In this document: positions 1 through 8,487 of the stretch, piece by piece
Position numbering within the stretch: the first letter of the stretch is position 1
Layout: each line of letters opens with the position of its first letter
Assembly: GCA_020430865.1 (NCBI GenBank)
Contig: JAGQIY010001199.1
Coordinates: 1 to 17,162, forward strand
Direction: 5' to 3'
DNA: 17,162 bases
Source: Myxococcales bacterium
GTDB lineage: Bacteria; Myxococcota; Polyangia; Polyangiales; Polyangiaceae
Made by a program: the position numbers and the translations under genes
The notes under the pieces: model-generated
Seen by the model: the letters and a program-made list of their open reading frames with translations, nothing else
Told to the model about the DNA's origin: nothing
Database searches by the model: none

Positions 1-2033
1 AAGAGCTGCTGGCCGGCCTCGCTCAGGTTCTGCCGAAGAACGTCTGGCAGTACGTCGTACAGATCCCTCGGCTCGCTTCCCTGGGGAGAAAGTTCGTGCT
101 GCAGGGAGGCACTCAGTACAACCTCGCGGCGGTCAAGGCGCAGGTCGACTACATCAAGGAGCGCGTACCCGGCGCGGAAGTCTACGTCCACCCGCACACC
201 GGAGAAGCCGGCGCCATCGGGGCTGCGATGGAGACCCTGCGGCGCTACAAGCGAACGGGCAAGTCGCGCTACATCGGCATCCAGGCGACGCTCGACCTCG
301 ACTACACGACGACCACGGACGAGAGCACCGTCTGTCACTTCTGTCCCAACGAGTGCAAGCGGACCTTCATCGACACCAAGCGCCCCGACGGCTCCACCAG
401 CCGCTACATCGCCGGCTTCTCCTGTGAGAAGGGCACCGTGGAGAGCAAGGAGGCGATGCTCGAGCTAGTCGCCGAGCGCAAGAAGACGGCGAAGCAGTTC
501 CCGAACCTGGTGGACTACGAGTCGAAGCGAGCCTTTGCGTCCTTCCACAAGCCAGAGCCCATGCCCGAAGCGGGCAGCCCAGTGGAAGACGTCGAGGTCA
601 CCCAGGGGCTCTTCCGCATCAAGCGCCGTACGGTGACTCGCCCCTTCCAGCGGTCCTCGGATGAAGCCGCAAGGAAACGCAAGAGCATTCGCATCGGCAT
701 GCCTCGTGTGCTCAACATGTACTCGACGGCGCCCTTCTTCCGCGCCTACTTCGAGGCGCTCGGGATCCCCAAGACGAACGTCGTCTTCAGTGAGCACACC
801 GACGAGGACATGTGGGTCGAAGGCGGGAAGTACGGCAGCATCGATCCGTGCTTCCCCTCGAAGGTGGCTCAGGCGCACATCCACAACCTGCTGTTCCACA
901 AGCATGAACCCGCACGGAAGCGGCCACTGAACTACATCTTCTTCCCGATTCTCACCCACGTCCCGTCCTTCGTGAAGGACACCATGGACAACACCAGCTG
1001 TCCCATCGTTGCCGGCACGCCGGACGTGATGAAGGCCGCGTTCACCAAGGAGCTCGACTTCTTCGCGGTGCGCGACATCGAGTACATGAGCCCGGCGCTC
1101 TCGTTCGCCGAGCCGCTCTTGCTGACGCGGCGCATGTTCGAGACCTGGAGCGAACGCCTGGGGATCACCGAGGACGAGAACGACCACGCTTGCCGTGAAG
1201 CGTTCAAGGCTCTCGAGGCGTTCGAGCTGGACGTGCAGCACAAGGGGCGCGCGATCCTCGAGACCGTCGAAGCCGAGGATCGCATCGCGATCCTGGTGCT
1301 GAATCGTCCCTATCACGCTGACCCGGGCCTCAATCACGGTATCCCCGAGGAATTCCAGGTCCTTGGCTATCCGATCTTGAGCATCCGCAGCATCCCCAAG
1401 GACCGGGAGTACCTCTCTCGCTACTTCAAGCAGGAGCTCGAGTCGGGTCTGATCAAGGATCCGCTCGAGCTGAACCACGTGTGGCCCGAGAACTACTCCG
1501 CCAACAGCGCGCAGAAGGTCTGGGCCGCCAGCTTCGCGGCGCATCACCCGAATGTCTGTGTGCTCGACCTGTCGAGCTTCAAGTGCGGTCACGACGCCCC
1601 GACCTACGGCATGGTCGACTCGATCGTACAGACGGCTCGCACCCCGGCGGCGGCGCTGCACGACCTCGACGCAAACAAGCCGGGAGGCAGCATCAAGATC
1701 CGCGTGAAGACCTACGCCCATTCCTTGCGCTTGCGCCAGGAAGCGCTGGAAGACGTCTCCCGCAAGCGTGACGCGCTGAACCACGCCATCGACAAGAAGC
1801 GTCTCGAGCTACTCGAGCTCAAGCAGAAGCAGCTGCTCGGGGTGCGCCAGAGCGACCGCGAGATCGCCGCTCAGATCGCGGAGATCCGCGAACGAGTCCT
1901 CGCCTACGAGACCCGCATCGAACAACCGGCGGAGCTGCCGAAGGGCATGGTCCGTCTCGGACGCAAGCAGCAGGACGGCAGCATCGTCCCCACCAAGTTA
2001 CCCAGCGAGCGCGGCGCGTCGGCCGCCGAGTGA
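1..2033 (+). CDS. Acyl-CoA dehydratase activase-related protein (BcrA/BadF-type ASKHA C-terminus fused to DUF2229), 5'-truncated by window edge
   Basis: The reading frame is open from base 3 with no stop or convincing start, so the gene begins upstream; 676 residues are visible. The first ~80 residues look like the C-terminal half of a BcrA/BadF/HgdC-type ATPase (ASKHA fold): a VLQGGTQYN motif, then VYVHPHTGEAGAIGAA, the usual 'GG...N' and 'GAxGAA' nucleotide-site elements. A cysteine cluster follows (CHFCPNEC, codons 333-356, plus a Cys near 423) that could bind iron-sulfur. A DUF2229-type domain starts at the IGMPRVLNMYSTAPFF segment (about 696-765), and an HgdB-like segment contains FKCGHDAP near 1580-1600. 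The tail (about 1715-1910) is charged and probably coiled-coil. Known family members use ATP hydrolysis to drive low-potential electron transfer to 2-hydroxyacyl-CoA dehydratases or benzoyl-CoA-type reductases; large fused versions are mostly uncharacterised. The downstream HgdB-like gene starts 33 bases later and is almost certainly its partner. Family assignment is firm; substrate is unknown. Confidence 0.88.
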   Translation, partial: ELLAGLAQVLPKNVWQYVVQIPRLASLGRKFVLQGGTQYNLAAVKAQVDYIKERVPGAEVYVHPHTGEAGAIGAAMETLRRYKRTGKSRYIGIQATLDLDYTTTTDESTVCHFCPNECKRTFIDTKRPDGSTSRYIAGFSCEKGTVESKEAMLELVAERKKTAKQFPNLVDYESKRAFASFHKPEPMPEAGSPVEDVEVTQGLFRIKRRTVTRPFQRSSDEAARKRKSIRIGMPRVLNMYSTAPFFRAYFEALGIPKTNVVFSEHTDEDMWVEGGKYGSIDPCFPSKVAQAHIHNLLFHKHEPARKRPLNYIFFPILTHVPSFVKDTMDNTSCPIVAGTPDVMKAAFTKELDFFAVRDIEYMSPALSFAEPLLLTRRMFETWSERLGITEDENDHACREAFKALEAFELDVQHKGRAILETVEAEDRIAILVLNRPYHADPGLNHGIPEEFQVLGYPILSIRSIPKDREYLSRYFKQELESGLIKDPLELNHVWPENYSANSAQKVWAASFAAHHPNVCVLDLSSFKCGHDAPTYGMVDSIVQTARTPAAALHDLDANKPGGSIKIRVKTYAHSLRLRQEALEDVSRKRDALNHAIDKKRLELLELKQKQLLGVRQSDREIAAQIAEIRERVLAYETRIEQPAELPKGMVRLGRKQQDGSIVPTKLPSERGASAAE

Positions 2034-2066
2034 ACCGATTGCAACGACCAAGAGGGATTCAAAATC

Positions 2067-3947
2067 ATGACACAGCACATCGACCTCGGAACCAAGCGCA
2101 GCCTGCCAGTGGTGGGCGACGACTTCGACATGGACGCGGAGCTCGCCAAGTTCGAGGCCGCGGAGCGTGAGCGGCTCGGCCTCAAGGAAGAAAAGCAGTG
2201 GATCGAGGACATGGCAGACCTCGGTTTCACCAAGAGCGAGAAGGCGAAGATCACCTTGCTCGTGGGTGGCCTCACCATGGCTCACGACTACCTGGTGGAA
2301 GGTGGCCTGCAGAGCCTTGGTTACAACGTCATTGCGATGGACGTGCCCGACAACGCCGCCCTTCAGGTCGGCAAGGAGTTCGGGAACCGCGCTCAGTGCA
2401 ACCCCACGTACTTTACCGTGGGGAACCTCGTGAAGTTCTTGATCGAGCTACGCGACAAGAAGGGCATGGACCCCCAGGAGATCATCGAAAAGTTCGTGTT
2501 CCTCACCGCGGGTGCGTGTGGTCCGTGCCGGTTCGGCATGTACGTCACGGAGTACCGCAAGGCTCTTCGCGACGCGGGCTTCGACGGCTTCCGGGTGATG
2601 TTGTTCCAGCAGCAGGGCGGCCTGAGCCAGGCCACGGGTGAAGAGAGCGGGCTCGAGATGAATCCGAAGTTCTTCATCACCCTCGTGCGCAGCCTGCTCG
2701 CTGGCGACGTGATCAACGGCATGGCCTATCGCATCCGCCCCTACGAGGAGAACAAGGGCGAGACGGACGAGGTCGTCGAGCGCGCGAAGAAGGAGTGCTA
2801 CGACGCGCTGAAGGAGGGCCGCTCGGTGCTGCTCGCTCTGCGCCGCAGCCGCAAGTGGTTCCAGGCGATCCCCGTGGATCGTCTGCGGCTGAAGCCGAAG
2901 GTCGCGATCATCGGTGAGTTCTGGGCGATGACCACCGAAGGAGACGGCAACTACGCGTTGCAGCGCTTCGTGGAGTCCGAAGGCGCGGAGTGCGACATCC
3001 AGTTCCTGACCGCCTGGCTGCTCTACAACATCTGGGAGGTGCGTTTCGACACCGAGAATCGCAAGGACCTGCGCGGCACCGACGACGCGAAGAGCGGTCT
3101 GGCGGAACTCGGCGAGTACGGCGTCTTCACCCGACGCATCGCGCTCTACGTGGCGGATCGCGCGCTACGGGTGATCTTCCACACGTTCGCGCGCGCGGTG
3201 GGCTTCTACGACTACCACCTGCCGGACATGGACGAAGTCGCCGACGTCGCGATGCCCTTCTACAACAACGATCTGCGCGGCGGCGAAGGCCACATGGAGG
3301 TCGGCAAGCTGATCCTCAACGTGGTCAAGAACAAGGCCAACATGACGCTCAGCGTGAAGCCCTTCGGTTGCATGCCGAGCTCCAGCGTCAGCGATGGCGT
3401 GCAGTCGCTGATCGGCGAGCGCTTCCCCGGCACCATCTTCTGCGCGGTGGAGACCAGCGGCGACGGCGCCGTGAACTTCTATTCCCGCGTGCAAATGTAC
3501 TTGTTCAAGGCCAAGCAGGCCGCCGCCGAGGAGTTCGCGAAGGCGCTCGAGGACGCTGGGCTGACCGAGGACGAGCTGCGCGCCTACCTCGCAGAGCACC
3601 CGAAGTACGCGAACGCCTTGCATCGCTCGCCGCATCGCGCAGGGAGCACGGCGACTGACGCTGCCCAGGAAATCATCGATCGCATGACGACCACGCGCAC
3701 CCAGCGCGTGCTTCGTACGGCCAAGGGCGCCGCGAGCTGGCTTGGCTCGAGCGCCAAGGGCTTGCTGGAGCACGGTCCGGTCCGCGCCAAGGCCGCGGCT
3801 GGACTAGGTCTGCAAGCGAGCGCAGAGCTCCTGGAGATCGCCAAGGAGCGAGCGCCGGGAGCAGCCGAGTCGCTGGTCGGCAAGGTGAAGCTGCGCTTCA
3901 GCGGCGCGGCGAACGCTCAGGAGCAGGCGCCGCTCGCTGCAGAGTGA
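2067..3947 (+). CDS. HgdB-like 2-hydroxyacyl-CoA dehydratase-related protein (CoA dehydratase/activase family, COG3581-like)
   Basis: A 626-residue protein. The ATG has AGAGGG at 2051-2056, ten bases upstream, and lies 33 bases after the activase stop, so the two are cotranscribed. Residues ~60-440 resemble the dehydratase-like half of large activase fusions: ITLLVGGLTMAHDYLVEGGL (about 62-81), RAQCNPTYFTVGN with Cys111, the GACGPCRFGMY motif with Cys151 and Cys154, VAIIGEFWAMTTEGDGNY (279-296), and KPFGCMPSSS with Cys435. These conserved cysteines are candidate ligands for an iron-sulfur cluster. The last ~150 residues are Ala/Glu-rich, helical and not part of the core family, so probably lineage-specific. 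In known relatives (HgdB, BcrB/C) the cluster-bearing subunit performs radical dehydration or reduction of an acyl-CoA after one-electron activation. The role here is inferred from the neighbour and motifs; no substrate can be assigned. Confidence 0.87.
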   Translation: MTQHIDLGTKRSLPVVGDDFDMDAELAKFEAAERERLGLKEEKQWIEDMADLGFTKSEKAKITLLVGGLTMAHDYLVEGGLQSLGYNVIAMDVPDNAALQVGKEFGNRAQCNPTYFTVGNLVKFLIELRDKKGMDPQEIIEKFVFLTAGACGPCRFGMYVTEYRKALRDAGFDGFRVMLFQQQGGLSQATGEESGLEMNPKFFITLVRSLLAGDVINGMAYRIRPYEENKGETDEVVERAKKECYDALKEGRSVLLALRRSRKWFQAIPVDRLRLKPKVAIIGEFWAMTTEGDGNYALQRFVESEGAECDIQFLTAWLLYNIWEVRFDTENRKDLRGTDDAKSGLAELGEYGVFTRRIALYVADRALRVIFHTFARAVGFYDYHLPDMDEVADVAMPFYNNDLRGGEGHMEVGKLILNVVKNKANMTLSVKPFGCMPSSSVSDGVQSLIGERFPGTIFCAVETSGDGAVNFYSRVQMYLFKAKQAAAEEFAKALEDAGLTEDELRAYLAEHPKYANALHRSPHRAGSTATDAAQEIIDRMTTTRTQRVLRTAKGAASWLGSSAKGLLEHGPVRAKAAAGLGLQASAELLEIAKERAPGAAESLVGKVKLRFSGAANAQEQAPLAAE

Positions 3948-3964
3948 GGCTCTGGCCATGACCT

Positions 3965-4000
3965 CGGACGGGCGCGAACCTTCATGGTCGCGCCCGTCCG
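3965..4000 (+). terminator. Strong hairpin, probable terminator of the activase/dehydratase operon
   Basis: A perfect 13-bp inverted repeat (3965-3977 with 3988-4000) around a 10-base loop, 17 bases after the stop of the dehydratase-like gene. The stem is very GC-rich. Only CGTTTG follows, so there is no true T-tract; high-GC bacteria often lack one. Position and strength support transcription termination or mRNA 3' protection. Confidence 0.7.
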
Positions 4001-4216
4001 CGTTTGTCGCCGCGCCTGGCCTACTTGCTGATCCGCGCGGATTGAGCAGCCTTGATCTGGCAAACCCCACGAAGGTGAGGAGGGAGGCGCGTCGAAGGCA
4101 CAGCGAGAGAGCCGGATCTGGTTGCGAGTCTGCGCAGCCGCGGTGGTTGTTCATTGGCCGGGTGTTCTTCAACCCCCTGCTAGACGCCCGTCGGCGCCAG
4201 AGCTAGCAATCGGGCC
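4001..4216. other. Intergenic region upstream of the TPR gene
   Basis: About 216 bases without a convincing gene. Short open frames cross it, but they also run through the terminator hairpin or into the TPR gene in another frame and show no family features. It presumably holds the promoter of the TPR gene. No clear -35/-10 pair could be identified. Confidence 0.4.
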
Positions 4217-5923
4217 GTGGCGACTGCAGAAGACTACCGGGAAGCCGCTGACGCGGCGTTGCGGGCCTCCGACCTCGAGTTGGCCATTCAGCAAGTATCC
4301 GGAGCGGTCGCGCTGGATCCTTTGAATCCCGAAACCAACTCCCTTGTAGAACGACTCCTGGCGCAGCTGTCGGACCCGGTTCATCAGCTGGACCAGGAGT
4401 TCTACGGCACCCGCGCAATCCAAGCCTTGGCGCTCGCGCGCGCGGGACGCCATGCGGAGGCGCTGTCCCGCATTGGCCAGGTCGTCGTCTTCCGCCCGGA
4501 CGCCCCACTCCTTGTCTGGAGCGCAAGGTGGTTCCTTGAGCTGGACCCCGCAGAGCTATGGCCCGGAGTGGCGTCCACCACTGCCGATATCCTCGATCTC
4601 CTGGACGGTCCGGCGATCCGTAGCCGCGGGTTGAAGGAAAACGCGAGCGCCATGGCTCGCATAGTCGAACACGCCGCCAAGTATCACGAGGCGGCGGCGA
4701 AAGGTCTCGTCGTCGCCTCCGCCCGCTTGTGGTCAAGGGCGGGAGATCGGGGCCGAGCCCAGGCGCTCCTCGAAGAGTATCACGCGAAGAATCCGTCGCT
4801 CCAGACCATGACGGAACTCGCGCTGCTCGCGCGCAGCCGCGGTGATCTGCGGGACGCCCGTCGCTGGCTGCGCGAGGTGCTCGAGTTGCACCCAGAGGAC
4901 ATCGACTCTCGACTTGACCTCGCGGAAACGCTCGCGGGGTTGGGGCACTTCGAGGAGACGGTCACGGAACTGAAGGCTTTGCGGGCCCTGGGCACCCACT
5001 CGTCGGACGTAGACGCTCTGCAAGACTACGCCGAAGCGATGCTGTCGAAGTCACCTGCCAAGCGCAGAGCACTGGCTCAACGCGCGGCCACTGATCCCAA
5101 AGCCCGTCAGTACTACGCCACGCTGGGAGCGTATGAAGATGTGCTCGTCTTACCCCAGGACGCGGTCTCAAACATCGTCCGAGACGTAATGACGAAGGCA
5201 GCCGCTCGTCCCTCGACGACGCCAGTACTAGTCAAATTGAGCGGCGGTCGCCCTGCCCCGCCGTCAGCGTTGGTCGCGTTCCGCCTTGGCCTTCAACGCC
5301 TGAGAATGCGGGGCGAGTTGACGGTTTCCGCGCCACCAGCGTCGCGGACGAGCCCAATCTGGCGGGGGTCGACGGACTGGCTTCCGAGCTACGGCGCTCC
5401 CGATGAAGGCATTCAGCGTGAGTTTCAGTCCGTGGCAAGCCTGGCGTTCGACGCCTCGGACTGGCTCTCGCTCACCCGAGACCTCAAGACCTTGGACCAA
5501 CGAAGTATCCTGGGGACCATGTGCAATCCGTCACAGCTCCCTGGCATGCATGATCCGGTGGAGAGCGTGTTTCGGCTGCAGCTCGCATGTGCATTCGCCC
5601 TGCTCCACACCTCCGAAGGGCGAGCCACTCTTCATGAGATCGCGGGCGGCCTCGATGATTGGTCCTGTTCCGCAGCGCTGACGGCGCTCGCCGCGGGGGC
5701 TCGCAATCAGACTGTCGATCCCGTCGAACTAGCTCATTTCATCGATGCCCAGCTCGCGTCGAGCGTCGGAGAAGGCCGCGAGCATGCCGTTCTGGTCACC
5801 AGATTGAGTCTCCCTGAACTCGATGCGCCGCAAGCGGAAGCACTATGGGAGCGCCGTAGTCATCTGGAATGGAACTTCCTCGAGACCGCCTGGCGTTTCC
5901 CGGCGTCAAAGGGATACGCATAG
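4217..5923 (+). CDS. TPR-repeat protein of unknown function
   Basis: A 568-residue protein with a GTG start; no good ribosome binding site precedes it, so the start is uncertain. It has no signal peptide or membrane segment and is probably cytoplasmic. The first ~265 residues are helical repeats of TPR type: residues 4-37 (AADAALRASDLELAIQQVSG, then LDPLNPE), about 65-95, 163-195 (ARLWSRAGDRGRAQALLEEY), 197-230 (LLARSRGDLRDARRWLREVL, then HPED) and 231-264 (LAETLAGLGHFEETVTELKA). The rest (about 300-568) has no family I recognise; it contains a Ser/Pro-rich stretch (330-395) and a helical C-terminus. TPR arrays bind protein partners. It is convergent with the minus-strand FGE-like gene and overlaps its 3' end by 18 bases. 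It may belong functionally to the RHS locus, but the opposite orientation makes that a guess. Confidence 0.75.
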   Translation: MATAEDYREAADAALRASDLELAIQQVSGAVALDPLNPETNSLVERLLAQLSDPVHQLDQEFYGTRAIQALALARAGRHAEALSRIGQVVVFRPDAPLLVWSARWFLELDPAELWPGVASTTADILDLLDGPAIRSRGLKENASAMARIVEHAAKYHEAAAKGLVVASARLWSRAGDRGRAQALLEEYHAKNPSLQTMTELALLARSRGDLRDARRWLREVLELHPEDIDSRLDLAETLAGLGHFEETVTELKALRALGTHSSDVDALQDYAEAMLSKSPAKRRALAQRAATDPKARQYYATLGAYEDVLVLPQDAVSNIVRDVMTKAAARPSTTPVLVKLSGGRPAPPSALVAFRLGLQRLRMRGELTVSAPPASRTSPIWRGSTDWLPSYGAPDEGIQREFQSVASLAFDASDWLSLTRDLKTLDQRSILGTMCNPSQLPGMHDPVESVFRLQLACAFALLHTSEGRATLHEIAGGLDDWSCSAALTALAAGARNQTVDPVELAHFIDAQLASSVGEGREHAVLVTRLSLPELDAPQAEALWERRSHLEWNFLETAWRFPASKGYA

Positions 5924-6724
5924 GCGTACGTTGAAGCAGCCACGCTCGTCGCAGTCCTGTGCGGCCCGACGAAACGCAGCGAGTCCGAACACCAGCTCCG
6001 CCGCATCCTGATCGGGCCCGACAGGTAGCGCTCCCCGCACGACTCCCGGACCAGACTCCTCGCACCACGCTTCCGAACTGGACGGGGCGCCGTCGTAGTT
6101 GGGGTGCCAGGCGTCGGCGCACCACTCCCCGAGAGAGAGGTTCTCTACCCCGAACCGGCCGCGCTCCGGCCAGTCTCCCGAAGCCTCCCAGACGACCGCT
6201 CCGTCGCACACGAACGCCGCGCGGCCACCTTCTCTCGCGAGGAACTCGAGTTCAGCTTCCGCCGGGAGACGCATCCCTGGTACGCGACTCAAGAAGTCCA
6301 ACAACTCGTCCGGATACAAGCTGTCCCTCACCACGCGGCCGTCTGTGAGCCTTGAGATCTCCTCATGCGTAAGCGGACGCTTCCCGCATAGAAACGGCCG
6401 AACGGCAACGTGGTGGCAAGGTCTCGCGCTCGTCCTTAGCTCGCTGACCACCGACGAGACCATGCTGTTGGATCCAGTCAGGTCGGTGAGTTCGTCGAGG
6501 TCTGCGTCACGCAAGCCCATCAGGAAGGATCCTCCGGGAACCAGCACCAGCGGGGCGTCCAGCTTCGAGTGCTCGAACTCGAGGAACCCCTCGCGCCCCG
6601 AAAGCAGAGTGAACTCGGGCCCAAGGAGATCGGCCACAGCTTCGCCCAGGGTCCGACGAGAAGCCTGCGACGGGAGCGCCGCCCCCAGGCTCGCGCTCAG
6701 CGCAAGAAGCTCTTCCTTGGTCAT
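5906..6724 (-). CDS. Degenerate formylglycine-generating-enzyme/SUMF1-like (FGE-sulfatase) domain protein
   Basis: A 272-residue protein; ATG start with an AGG-containing site 8 bases upstream that overlaps the stop of the preceding gene. The FGE-sulfatase fold is suggested by ordered motifs: LVLVPGGSFLMG (59-70, family 'vpGGtFlMG'), VRPFLCGKRPLTHEE (108-122, family 'F.i...pVTn'), MRLPAEAELEFLAR (151-164, family 'RLPTEAEWEyAAR'), NLSLGEWCADAW (195-206, family 'GNVwEW..D') and a C-terminal NVRLCVSL in place of 'GFRlv'. The motifs are weakened and the domain is shorter than typical. True formylglycine-generating enzymes carry two active-site cysteines; several cysteines exist here (103, 113, 173, 202, 221, 258, 263, 269) but I cannot match them to that pair, so catalysis is doubtful. 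It begins 8 bases after the 584-residue gene and is surely in its operon. It could be a binding or scaffold domain, or an accessory to the RHS toxin. Confidence 0.72.
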   Translation of the reverse strand: MTKEELLALSASLGAALPSQASRRTLGEAVADLLGPEFTLLSGREGFLEFEHSKLDAPLVLVPGGSFLMGLRDADLDELTDLTGSNSMVSSVVSELRTSARPCHHVAVRPFLCGKRPLTHEEISRLTDGRVVRDSLYPDELLDFLSRVPGMRLPAEAELEFLAREGGRAAFVCDGAVVWEASGDWPERGRFGVENLSLGEWCADAWHPNYDGAPSSSEAWCEESGPGVVRGALPVGPDQDAAELVFGLAAFRRAAQDCDERGCFNVRLCVSL

Positions 6725-6732
6725 GCGCGTAC

Positions 6733-8487
6733 CTAGTCTCGAATCTCCACTTCACCGAGTGCTCTCGCGACGTCAGGATGTTCCGTGGCCGCTTCCTGCA
6801 AGGCCTTCAGGTGTGCGTCCAGCTGGTCCCTGACTCCCCCCTTCTTGAAGCGCTCCCGCTGCGGCAGAATGCGATCCAGTAGTAGCCTGGTAACGCGGTA
6901 GGAGGGGGAGAGCTTGATGGCGAGTGCGGCAAGGGAACGATGGGGATAGCTAGCGGTATCGTTGAGCAGCCGCTCGTAAATGAGCGCCTCGCGGCGATGC
7001 TCCGGTAGTGCCAGATGCAGCTCCTCTGCGTACTTCCCGATATAGGGCACGAGGCTATCCCACGCCGGGTCGAAGTTGGCGCCGCCGCGCACTAGAACCA
7101 ACAAGAGCGCGACATAGGGATCGATCCCCTGCATGCACTTGTGGTCGTAGTCGCCGTCCCGAACCATCGGCCCAAGACTGGAGGCTAGCGGCGCCGCCCA
7201 GCTGGTCGCGTGCTCGCAGTCGGTTTCGGCGAGCAGGGCTTCGTAGCTCGCCAGCGTCGGATAGGGCTTCCCTGCGTAGTACAGGCCATACGCATCGAGC
7301 CCTACTTCGATCAACATGCGCAAGCATTCTTCCGGGGAGGCTCGATCACTGATCGGCTCCGGGATCTCCAGCGTCGACGACTGCGTCTGCTTGATGTGGC
7401 GCCACACACGCCAGACGGGCCACTTCACGGCCTTGCCGTCCAGCTTCGTGTCGAGCTCCAGCTCGAGCGGGCTCGGGGGGTCGAGACCAAGCCAGCGTCG
7501 ACGTTCGACGAGGCCATGTGGCGCCGAGCTCCCCACCACGTTGAGTCCATGACGGCCCGACAACCCCTCGAGCACACGGCGCTGAACCGAGTCGAATCGA
7601 TCCAGTGGCAAGATCTCGTACCCGGCCTGTGCTTGACGAGCCTCCCAGTCAATCGCAACAGCGGCCCACTCGAGCGCCACGCGGGGTAGCTGATCACCCG
7701 CGGGTCTCGAGACTCGCTCGGCCTGACCCAGGGCATCTGCAAGGCGCGTCGCTAGGCGCTGACGCTCCTCCTGGTCCCGACAGCCGACGACTCCGTGGAC
7801 TACATCGAAGGTGCGTCGCTCTGTCCACACGGTGGACCCTATCTCCAGCTGGAGCAGCGCGCGGAAAGCCTGGTCTGCGGCCCCAGGGTCCAGCGACTCG
7901 TGAAGCAACGTCGCCGCTGCGTGAGCAACCAACTCGAGCGGTGATTTCGCGTGGAACCGGGCTATCTCGGCAGATAGGCCTTCACCTCGCAGCTTGGAGC
8001 TGACGGCCAATGCCAGCATCCCACTCGCAGTGCACGCTTCCGCCTTGCGCTCAGAGAGCAGCGTGACCAGCTGTGCGTCGATCTTGGGTTCCGCAAGGAA
8101 CCCCGCAAAGTAGCCAGCTGCACTCGCGAGCTCCTCGTCCCCGGATCCCAAGGCCTGGCTCACGAGGGGCAAAGCGGCGGGCTTGATCTCACTCCACAGC
8201 CGCTCGAGCTGGTCGCGCCCTACCCGCCCCGAGAGCACCTCGAGGTGGCCACTGGTTAGGCAGTCGCACGCGAGCAGCCAAGCGGTTGGGCTCTGGATCG
8301 CGAGCAGCTCCAGCACAGCGGGCGCGCTCGCGGAGAACCAGCTCGCGGGGCTGACCAGCATGGCCCGCAGATCGGGCTCGACTCGACGGACTTGCTGTTC
8401 GCTCCCAGACAGCTCCTGAATCATCGCGGGTAGCTTCGTCGCGCTTCCAAGGGCGTGCTTGAGCGTCTTCCACTTGGGCTTTGCCAC
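6733..8487 (-). CDS. Hypothetical helical (possibly HEAT-like) protein, candidate RHS-toxin accessory or immunity protein
   Basis: A 584-residue protein with a GTG start and a strong ribosome binding site (GGAGGA, plus-strand complement at 8494-8499, six bases away). No signal peptide, membrane segment or recognised domain. Residues ~50-270 are Ala/Leu-rich helical units that look HEAT-like, for example ELASAAGYFAGFLAEP (119-134), LVTLLSERKAEACTASGML (140-158) and LELVAHAAATLLHESL (184-199). A distinct central segment follows, with WPVWRVWRHIKQTQ (356-369) and YGLYYAGKPYPTLASYEALL (400-419). The C-terminus is charged and helical. It lies 157 bases behind the RHS toxin on the same strand with no visible terminator between them, the position where polymorphic toxin loci usually keep immunity genes, although it is much larger than most immunity proteins. 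The protein is unidentified; the immunity or accessory role is inferred from position only. Confidence 0.72.
   Translation of the reverse strand: MAKPKWKTLKHALGSATKLPAMIQELSGSEQQVRRVEPDLRAMLVSPASWFSASAPAVLELLAIQSPTAWLLACDCLTSGHLEVLSGRVGRDQLERLWSEIKPAALPLVSQALGSGDEELASAAGYFAGFLAEPKIDAQLVTLLSERKAEACTASGMLALAVSSKLRGEGLSAEIARFHAKSPLELVAHAAATLLHESLDPGAADQAFRALLQLEIGSTVWTERRTFDVVHGVVGCRDQEERQRLATRLADALGQAERVSRPAGDQLPRVALEWAAVAIDWEARQAQAGYEILPLDRFDSVQRRVLEGLSGRHGLNVVGSSAPHGLVERRRWLGLDPPSPLELELDTKLDGKAVKWPVWRVWRHIKQTQSSTLEIPEPISDRASPEECLRMLIEVGLDAYGLYYAGKPYPTLASYEALLAETDCEHATSWAAPLASSLGPMVRDGDYDHKCMQGIDPYVALLLVLVRGGANFDPAWDSLVPYIGKYAEELHLALPEHRREALIYERLLNDTASYPHRSLAALAIKLSPSYRVTRLLLDRILPQRERFKKGGVRDQLDAHLKALQEAATEHPDVARALGEVEIRD

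Noticed and set aside
465..1784. 439-codon open frame on minus strand opposite the activase gene
   Set aside because: Arg/Val/Leu-rich composition typical of the antisense of a high-GC gene; no motif; the plus-strand frame has clear family motifs.
3958..4206. 82-codon plus-strand open frame after the dehydratase gene
   Set aside because: It begins inside the spacer, contains the whole terminator hairpin and has no ribosome binding site or recognisable sequence.
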